A DNA stretch of 22,877 nt from Chara braunii (Eukaryota > Streptophyta > Charophyceae > Charales > Characeae): assembly GCA_003427395.1 (NCBI GenBank), contig BFEA01000011.1, forward strand, positions 2,531,923-2,554,799, in the 5' to 3' direction. The notes under the pieces are model-generated. The model worked only from the letters and a program-made list of their open reading frames with translations. It was not told the DNA's origin and did no database searches. Position 1 is the first letter of the stretch, and each line of letters opens with the position of its first letter. Below are positions 17,323 through 22,877 of this stretch, in pieces. The translations under genes and the position numbers were made by a program.

Positions 17323-17504
17323 TTAGTCTTGAGTTCTTGGGTCTGTTCTGGATGTTGCTGGATTTGCCTCTGTACCCTCTGAAGTTAGTCTTGAGTTCTT
17401 GGGTCTGTTCTGGATGTTGCTGGATTTGCCTCTGTAGCCTCTGAAGTTAGTCTTGAGTTCTTGGGTCTGTTCTGGATGTTGCTGGATTTGCCTCTGTACC
17501 CTCT
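17319..17504. repeat. 62-bp tandem repeat, three copies, in the LINE C 3' coding end
   Basis: Units starting GAAGTTAGTCTTGAGTTCTT at 17319, 17381 and 17443 are almost identical. The period of 62 is not a multiple of three, so the minus-strand reading frame passes through the same DNA in three different frames, all open. Confidence 0.95.
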
Positions 17505-18845
17505 TCCATTGTGCACAGATATCGGTTTCCAGGAGATTGAGTAGTATCTCCTCTGCCTCCTTCCTGTGCATTGGCTGCCTTTCGATGGTGGTTTGGCAAC
17601 GTCTCTTCCAGATAGTCCAGAAGCTGTACTGCCTTATCAGCTGAAACATGTGTTCCTCGAAAGCTTGCCAGCTTCCTGGGAGATCCAGTCCTAGTAGCCG
17701 GGTTATGCTCTCAGGGAAGGGAGCCGTTGATATTTGCTTCCAAAGACTCTTGGCCTTCTCCCATAAAACCCCTGCCTCCTGGAATAATAGGAGACAGTGT
17801 AGCACTGTCTCTGAGGTCCCTCCTTGACAGACTGTACACAGAGCATTGGCGGGGTCTTTCTGCGCTTGGCTCCTCCTCTCATTTAGCCATGCATTCACCA
17901 GGAGTGCCACGCGGACTATTAGCCACTGCATGTTTCTGACCCTTCCGACGCCTATCTTGTTGATCAGTGACCACGGTGTTTTGAGTCTGCTCTGGTGGCA
18001 CCCCCACCCTGTTCTCCCAGCACTTCGACAGTGGGGCCGTCAAGGGGTGAGATCTCCTTCTCAACCTGTATCCGATTCGAGTGGTGTAATGTAAGATATT
18101 AATCCTTCTTGCCAGTCCCAATCTTCCTCCTCTGAGGTTCCATGCACATTTCCCGGGGTCGACCTCCAAGTTTTCCACTGGCGTGGATGAGCTGAAGATT
18201 GTGAATTCTTCCGTTTCCACCACTCTTACTTTGCGCAAGTACTGCAAATGTATGGTCATTGACGTTTTTGACGCCTGATCCAGGCTTGTGGTAGCGCTTC
18301 CCAGCCTCGTGATCTCATACATGTCCGTGTTCAGCCATTCTTTCGTCATGGGCTCCTGACCCCAGATCCTGAAGGCAATCCTTGGTTCCTGCTCCTGTTG
18401 CCAAGTGGCCCAATCGCCTAAGCCCCACTGGGTGCCTTTGCGCAGCAGTTCTAGCCAGTCCTGTGGTATGGACACCAGCAGATTGTTGAGAGTTTCTACT
18501 AGTCTGTGACATCCCTTTAGTAGCTCTCTGAGATCGCCTGCTGTCTTCCACTGCTGCTTGTCCTCATCCCAGAGGTGCTTGATCTGTCATACACCATTCT
18601 CCACCCAGCTTCCCCACTTGGTGTCTTTTGCTGTGAGCGTAAGCGGGTTTTCCTTGTAGGACTTTAATGCCTGGGTTGCAAAACAGTGGTTGGCGAAGTA
18701 CTGCCTCCTTTGCACTCTAGCTGGGAATATGTCCTTCCACAGCTTTACCTTGGCCCAACTGCTGCACATTACCCAGAATAGGCCCAACATATTCGGGGGT
18801 GTCCTGTATTTGGCAATTGCCTGATTAAATGTAAAGTCAGTTTTC
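17323..18845 (-). pseudogene. LINE C: ORF2 C-terminal fragment with zf-RVT-like end
   Basis: This is the tail end of a second LINE ORF2. It starts near 18845 with IAKYRTPPNMLGLFWVM and runs through IKHLWDEDKQQWKTAGDLRE to a zf-RVT-like segment (ALCTVCQGGTSETVLHCLLL, about 17790-17840). The last metal-binding Cys is displaced, directly after the His. Comparable stretches in LINE B (HIWSQEKNDW, about 19530) and LINE A (HLWDEDRRDW, about 7880) are clearly different sequences, so this is a separate family. Breaks: a TGA near 18585 and a frame change near 18000. No endonuclease, RT or poly(A) tail is attached. At the 3' end the frame runs into the 62-bp repeats and stops at the fold-back. Confidence 0.78.
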
Positions 18846-19345
18846 TATTTCTCACAGGCGCAATGTTGCCTCCTCCAGCGAGTGAGCTCAGCATCAACTC
18901 GCCCGGGCAGAATGACTGCCCGAACTGTGGCAGGGCCTGCTTTTGAAGTGTTGACTTAGCCATGGCCAGCCTCAGGTTGCCTCCTGGGACGGCTGAGATT
19001 TTCTTGACCTGTGCGGCCAGGATTGAACGTGGCCTGTGTGCCTGTACCCAGTGAGTCCGGAAGTTTCTGGAAACTTTGCTGTGCCTTTGGACTGTGTGTG
19101 ATCTGTGGCCTCATTGGGTCTGACTTCCGGAAAAATCTTTGACTCTTGGTCTACTCTGCCCAGGTTGGCCCTGACTGTTGACTTTCCTCAGGCCTGGGGT
19201 GACTTTTTCAGGCTATGAGGGTTTCTCTAAGGCCCCATTCCCCAGTTCATTTGACCTGACTTCTAATCCCAGGACTCGGACTCAGTGAGAGACATGACCC
19301 TAGAGTGATTCCAGAGTCCTTCCACTCATGTTTTCTTGCACACTC
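18846..19345 (-). mobile_element. LTR U3-like fragment between LINE C and LINE B
   Basis: This is non-coding. On the minus strand it has GCCTGAGG, GTCAACAGTCAGGGCC and similar TCAAC/GGCC words that resemble the U3-like part of insertion A (GCCTGAGGCCCAACAGTCAAAGTCAA). No TATA-like box, U1-like motif or flanking duplication is found, so it is probably a truncated LTR. The borders are where LINE coding similarity stops on each side. Confidence 0.4.
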
Positions 19346-19358
19346 TTCACAGTGTAAG

Positions 19359-19360
<2 letters not shown>

Positions 19361-19402
<42 letters not shown>
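19361..19402. repeat. (CA)n microsatellite
   Basis: 21 perfect CA units. It lies exactly where LINE B ORF2 coding similarity ends (minus-strand poly Cys-Val is an artefact). Confidence 0.97.
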
Positions 19403-19405
<3 letters not shown>

Positions 19406-21856
19406 GGGATATAGGAATTCCCCATTCGTCCGATTCCTTTAGTAAGGTGGTCCATTGTGTAGGAATGCTATGTTGGATTTGCGTTAGGTAGGTGGCCAGC
19501 GAGTGGCATCCTTTTAGTCTGGTGCGCAGTTCTTGTTCGGTGATCCAGTCGTTCTTCTCTTGTGACCAAATGTGCTTTATTTGCCACACCCGGTCCAGTA
19601 CAGGATTGGTGTGGACGGGGCCTGAGTGTGTGGCTCGGTCCTGGCTCTTATGTGTGATCGTCCTGTCTTGATCGTCCATCCCTTCGCCATTATCCAGAAG
19701 AGCCCTGACATGTTGGGAGGGGTAGTTATTGGTGCCAGATTCCTTATGCTGTCCAAGGCCATCGTGGTTCATGGTAAGTGCTGTCCGATAAGGATCTTGA
19801 TGATCCATTTCATCTTTAGGGCTATAGACTCCTGTTTGGGGTCTACTAGGCCTAAGCCGCCCTCCTGTGGTTTTCTGATGATATAACTCCATGCTACCCT
19901 GTTGATACAGGTGGATCTGTTGGGGTCCCCAGTCCAAAGGTAGCATCTTGCCCTAGCCTTTAATGTTTTGAGGTCGTCGTCAGGGGGGGACCATATTGAC
20001 GCCACGTACCATAGTGTGGAGAAGACAGCCGTGTTTATGATTAAAGCTCTGCCGATTAAGGAGGCCTGTGCGTTTTTACACGGCGCCAGGCGAGTGATTC
20101 CCCTTGCGATTAATTTTTGTCCCATCCCTGGCCACACTCCTGCTTTGTTTACCATGATGCCTATGTATCTAAGTGCTTGATAGCCTGTAGACCAGGACAT
20201 GGGTGTAGTGGCGTTGTCCGGTTGGGGGGGAATGCCGTCTGAGAGCCACCAGCCTTCGGTTTTGCCACAGTTGACCTTCATTTCGGATGCTAGACGAAAG
20301 GCTTCCAAACGAGGGCCTGGAAGGAGCTATTGTTTGCTCGGACAAGCACTGCGAGATCGTTTGTGAGCATCAAAGCCGTGGGTAAGTTCAAGTCGTGCAT
20401 AAGGTTGAAGTTCCTCTCTGTGAGGCGGTCTATAGAGGGGTCCTTACGCAGGAAGGAGGCTATGGCTTCCATGATAAAGAGAAAAATGGAGGAGCCAAGG
20501 GGTCGCCTTGTCGTACGAATCTCGAAACTGGACATGTGTCTGACATTATTTTGTTGATCTGCACTCTACCTGTTGCATATGAGTACAGGACTCTGACCCA
20601 TTCTCTGAATCTTCGACCTACCCCCATTTTTTCCATGCATGCGTGAAGGAAATCCCAGTTGACTTGATCGTACGCCTTTTCAAAGTTGAAGAATAGGATA
20701 GCTGCCTTCATCCTTTTTTCGGTGATCTTCTTTGCTGCTTCGTTTAGTGTCATCACGTTGTCTAATATGTATCTGCTGGGAATGAAGCCTGCTTGATCAA
20801 TGTGGAAGCATTCGTCGGTCAGTTTTATGATTCTGTTGGCCAGCGCTTTTGCGAGGATTTTGTACGGCGTTGTGAGGAGTGAGATAGGTCTGTAATTTTT
20901 CAGATCCTCCTCGTCGCCCTTCTTGTGCAGCAATGGCACCACACTGGTACTCAGCTCCTGGACTAGTCCTCCCTTTATCCTTCTGTCGTTGAAAAACTCA
21001 AGCAGGTCGGCTCTTAGTATTGACAGAAGTGCGGCCAGAATTCTTTCGATAGCCCGTCGATACCTGGTGATTTGTCGTTACCCGTTTGGGCCAGTGCTGT
21101 TTGCAGTTCGGTCAGGATGATTGGCCTATCCAAGCCCTCGGCGTGGGACGATGAGATTGTTTTGTCCAGGTAGGACATCATGTGTTGGCGGGCTAACAGA
21201 TTGGCTGAGGCTGGGGGTGTTGGTATCCTAGATTCATAGAGGTCTGCATAGAACGCTCTCGCCATCCCCACCATTTCAGCACCGGTATACTTGACCCTGC
21301 CTTGGTCGGTCGGGTCCTTTAATCCCTCAACCATGTCGTTCCTCGCGTTGGATTTTATCTTGGAGGAGAAGAATTTTGTCATGGATTCATTGAGTGCGTA
21401 GTCCTTCATTCGGGCTCGTAGTTGGAGTCCGCTAAGTTCCCACCTTCTCCATTCGTTTAGTTCTTCTTTGGTTGAGGAAGCAGTTCCTGATAGAAGATGT
21501 TGGTGGGGTCAGTAGCCAGGTTCAAACAAAAAGCAAAGAGTCTCACGGTCGACAACCGATCCATTTGACGAAGATGGAGGTTGGGATTTTTTCGCTACAG
21601 CAGAGGAGAAGCGACGTTGGAATGTCTGTGTCGAGGCCATCTTGGCCGATAGTGGGGACAGCTGAGTGTGGGATGGGGGAGGGAGGGAAGGTGGGGGGAG
21701 ACCGTCGGACGTTGTTAGTTATGGGGGATGGGATTGGAGTTGCCTGTGCTTGATAGGGCGGGGTTGGTTGATCTAGTCGTTCATTTGTTTTTTTTTTTAA
21801 TTAATTAATTAATTATTAATTTATTTATTTATCATATCCCTTAAGCAGCATTGGCC
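19403..21856 (-). pseudogene. LINE B: ORF2 with reverse transcriptase, no endonuclease (inactive)
   Basis: Read on the minus strand: a pre-RT linker (ARAFYADLYESR, NDKSPGIDGLSKEFW, 21014-21440), then reverse transcriptase (HKKGDEEDLKNYRPISLL, DQAGFIPSRYILDNV, FVRQGDPLAP, 20460-20942, continuing 20290-20535), the thumb (WYVASIWSPP, GGLGLVDPK, 19769-20308) and post-RT sequence to about 19403. Motif A reads FNFEKAYDQ with Asn (about 20685) where Asp is expected. Motif C reads Leu-Thr-Asn-Asp (20356-20367) instead of Phe-Ala-Asp-Asp, so two catalytic Asp are lost. Frameshifts fall near 20960, 20500 and 20305, and a TGA at 19769. The endonuclease and the zf-RVT end are missing. RT sequence differs strongly from LINE A. 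Confidence 0.85.
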
Positions 21857-22382
21857 CCTCAATCATGTTGTTCCTCGCGTTGGATTTTATCTTGGAGGAG
21901 AAGAATTTTGTCATGGATTCATTGAGTGCGTAGTCCTTCATTCGGGCTCGTCGTAGTTGGAGTCCTCTAAGTTCCCACCTTCTCCATTCGTTTAGTTCTT
22001 CTTTGGTTGAGGAGAGCAGTTCCTGATAGAAGATGTTGGCGGGGTCGGTAGCCAGGTTCAAACAAAAAGCGAAGAGTCTCATGGTCGACGACCGATCCAT
22101 TTGACGAAGATGGAGGTTGGAATTTTTTCGCTACAACAGAGGAGAAGCGACGTTGGAATGTCTGTGTTGAGGCCATCTTGGCCGATAGTGGGGACAGCTG
22201 AGTGTGGGATGGGGGAGGGAGGGAAGGTGGGGGGGGGACCGTCGGACGTTGTTAGTTATGGGGGATGGGATTGAGTTGTCTGTGCTTGATAGGGTGGGGT
22301 TGGTTGATCCAGTCGTTCCTTTGTTTTTTTTTTTCAATCAATTAATTAATTTATTTATCCTATCCCTTAAGCACCATTGGCC
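21325..22382. repeat. 532-bp tandem duplication at the 5' part of LINE B
   Basis: Unit 1 is 21325-21856 and unit 2 is 21857-22382; both start CCTCAA(C/T)CATGT(C/T)GTTCCTCG and end CCCTTAAGCA(G/C)CATTGGCC. They differ at scattered bases and in the AT-rich part (AATTAATT repeats next to a T run at 21788-21799 and 22322-22335). Each unit carries LINE B linker codons plus upstream sequence. Confidence 0.95.
21857..22176 (-). pseudogene. Duplicated LINE B linker fragment joined to a start-like ORF (unit 2)
   Basis: In unit 2, GCCAAGATGGCC (ATG at 22174-22176) opens a frame MASTQTFQRRFSSVVAKKF followed by Ser/Pro-rich sequence. Being basic, Ser-rich and free of acidic residues, it looks like an organelle targeting peptide. 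After about 43 residues the LINE B linker continues in a different frame (NIFYQELLSSTKEELNEWRR, MTKFFSSKIKSNARN) until 21857. Unit 1 keeps the same start (about 21643-21645). It may be the natural 5' end of this LINE's protein after a frameshift, or a LINE truncated into an unrelated first exon. I cannot decide. Confidence 0.5.
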
Positions 22383-22722
22383 GCAGGGGGGAGGTCCATG
22401 ACACGCTGCACGCCAGATTCGGGTCGAAGTTCTGGTGAGGGGCGGCGGATGAAGGCGATCGAGGGCGAGGGAGTGTGCAGAGGGGTGTGAGTACCGAAAT
22501 GTTCACAGCGCGCCATTAAACGAGAGGACGCGCCCCAGGGGCGGGGCACACGGCTGGCGTTGATGCGGACAACATCCTGGAGGCAAGCCATCCGATATGC
22601 GGGCTTTTTTTTTTTTTTTTCCCAGTTGGCCGTCGTTTTGTGTCCCCCTTCTCCTTTTCTTTTCTTTTACCTGTCTATGTGGAGAGATCCGCTCTTACCT
22701 CACTTTCGTTGTTTGCTTTCAA
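22383..22722. other. Non-coding stretch with a 16-nt poly(T) tract
   Basis: No recognised gene. T16 at 22605-22620 could be the poly(A) tail of a minus-strand retrocopy whose reading frame ends at 22723, about 100 bp upstream of the tail. A minus-strand open frame at 22367-22591 is Pro/Arg-rich and unrecognised. Confidence 0.5.
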
Positions 22723-22877
22723 TTATCTGTTTGTCTTTGAGGGTGGAGTCGTGTGTTGTTTTTTCCGGGTGCGGCTTGGTTTCAGCAGTACACCGGAGTT
22801 GAGATCATCAAGCTCTGGTACATCGGCTACAGGCGTCTGCTGTATGCTTGCCTTGTCAGGGACCTGGTCGGGACTAT
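22723..22877 (-). CDS. C-terminal end of an unrecognised reading frame (partial, runs off the window)
   Basis: About 51 codons are open from the right edge to a TAA at 22723-22725. The sequence has an acidic patch (DVPELDDLNSG) followed by a basic tail (LLKPSRTRKKQHTTPPSKTN). It could be the end of an ORF1 of a LINE or of a retrocopied host gene, given the poly(A)-like tract about 100 bp downstream. No domain is identifiable, and a chance open frame of this length is possible. Confidence 0.3.
   Translation of the reverse strand, partial: SPDQVPDKASIQQTPVADVPELDDLNSGVLLKPSRTRKKQHTTPPSKTNR

Noticed and set aside
17319-17504. Regular repeats as a possible CRISPR array
   Set aside because: Units are directly adjacent without spacers and lie in LINE coding sequence of a eukaryote.
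18769-18963. Minus-strand 64-codon frame with Cys-Pro motifs between LINE C and LINE B
   Set aside because: Most of it lies in the LTR-like fragment and it joins LINE C in another frame; no domain match.

Overview
This window is repeat-rich nuclear DNA from a plant-lineage (streptophyte) eukaryote. Supporting evidence: a TBC-domain exon close to land-plant Rab-GAPs, plant-type TTTAGGG telomere-like motifs inside a retroelement, a U6 snRNA pseudogene, and LINE (non-LTR retrotransposon) proteins ending in a plant-type zf-RVT domain. A repeat-rich charophyte alga such as Chara would fit, but this is inference. No bacterial-style operon, CRISPR array or functional RNA gene is visible.

Layout. 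1-2330 is LTR-like DNA read on the + strand: two promoter-like blocks with TATA-like boxes near 605 and 1805. 2508-3309 holds the only host coding sequence I recognise, a TBC (Rab-GTPase-activating) exon on the minus strand at 3095-3281. From 3310 to about 5880 come poly(A)-tailed minus-strand retro-insertions: a 985-bp element, a 414-bp element, a U6 retropseudogene and a third copy of a shared 3' tail. Target-site duplications (TSDs) of 11, 15 and 16 bp flank the first three.

From about 5785 to 17310 lies one large minus-strand LINE (LINE A). It has a very long ORF1 (about 1000 codons, two nonsense codons), a spacer with an imperfect duplication, and ORF2 (endonuclease, reverse transcriptase, zf-RVT). 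Three LTR-like insertions split it: 14444-15750 in ORF1, 11341-12190 in the endonuclease, and about 9452-10395 between endonuclease and RT. A fold-back at 17240-17322 separates it from the C-terminal end of a second LINE (LINE C, 17323-18845). An LTR U3-like piece and a CA microsatellite follow. Then comes a third LINE (LINE B, about 19403-22100), whose 5' part is a 532-bp tandem duplication. The window closes with a poly(T) tract and the C-terminal end of an unrecognised minus-strand reading frame.

How the parts relate. All LINEs are dead: frameshifts, nonsense codons (several fitting CGA-to-TGA decay) and altered RT catalytic residues. The LINE machinery plausibly mobilised the U6 copy and the short tailed elements. 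The three most interesting signals are: (1) an 11-nt motif identical to the 5' end of U1 snRNA, at a similar place downstream of the TATA-like box in unrelated LTR insertions; (2) a 3'-tail hairpin with a compensatory base-pair change; (3) a retroelement that landed 28 nt upstream of the TBC exon's splice acceptor.
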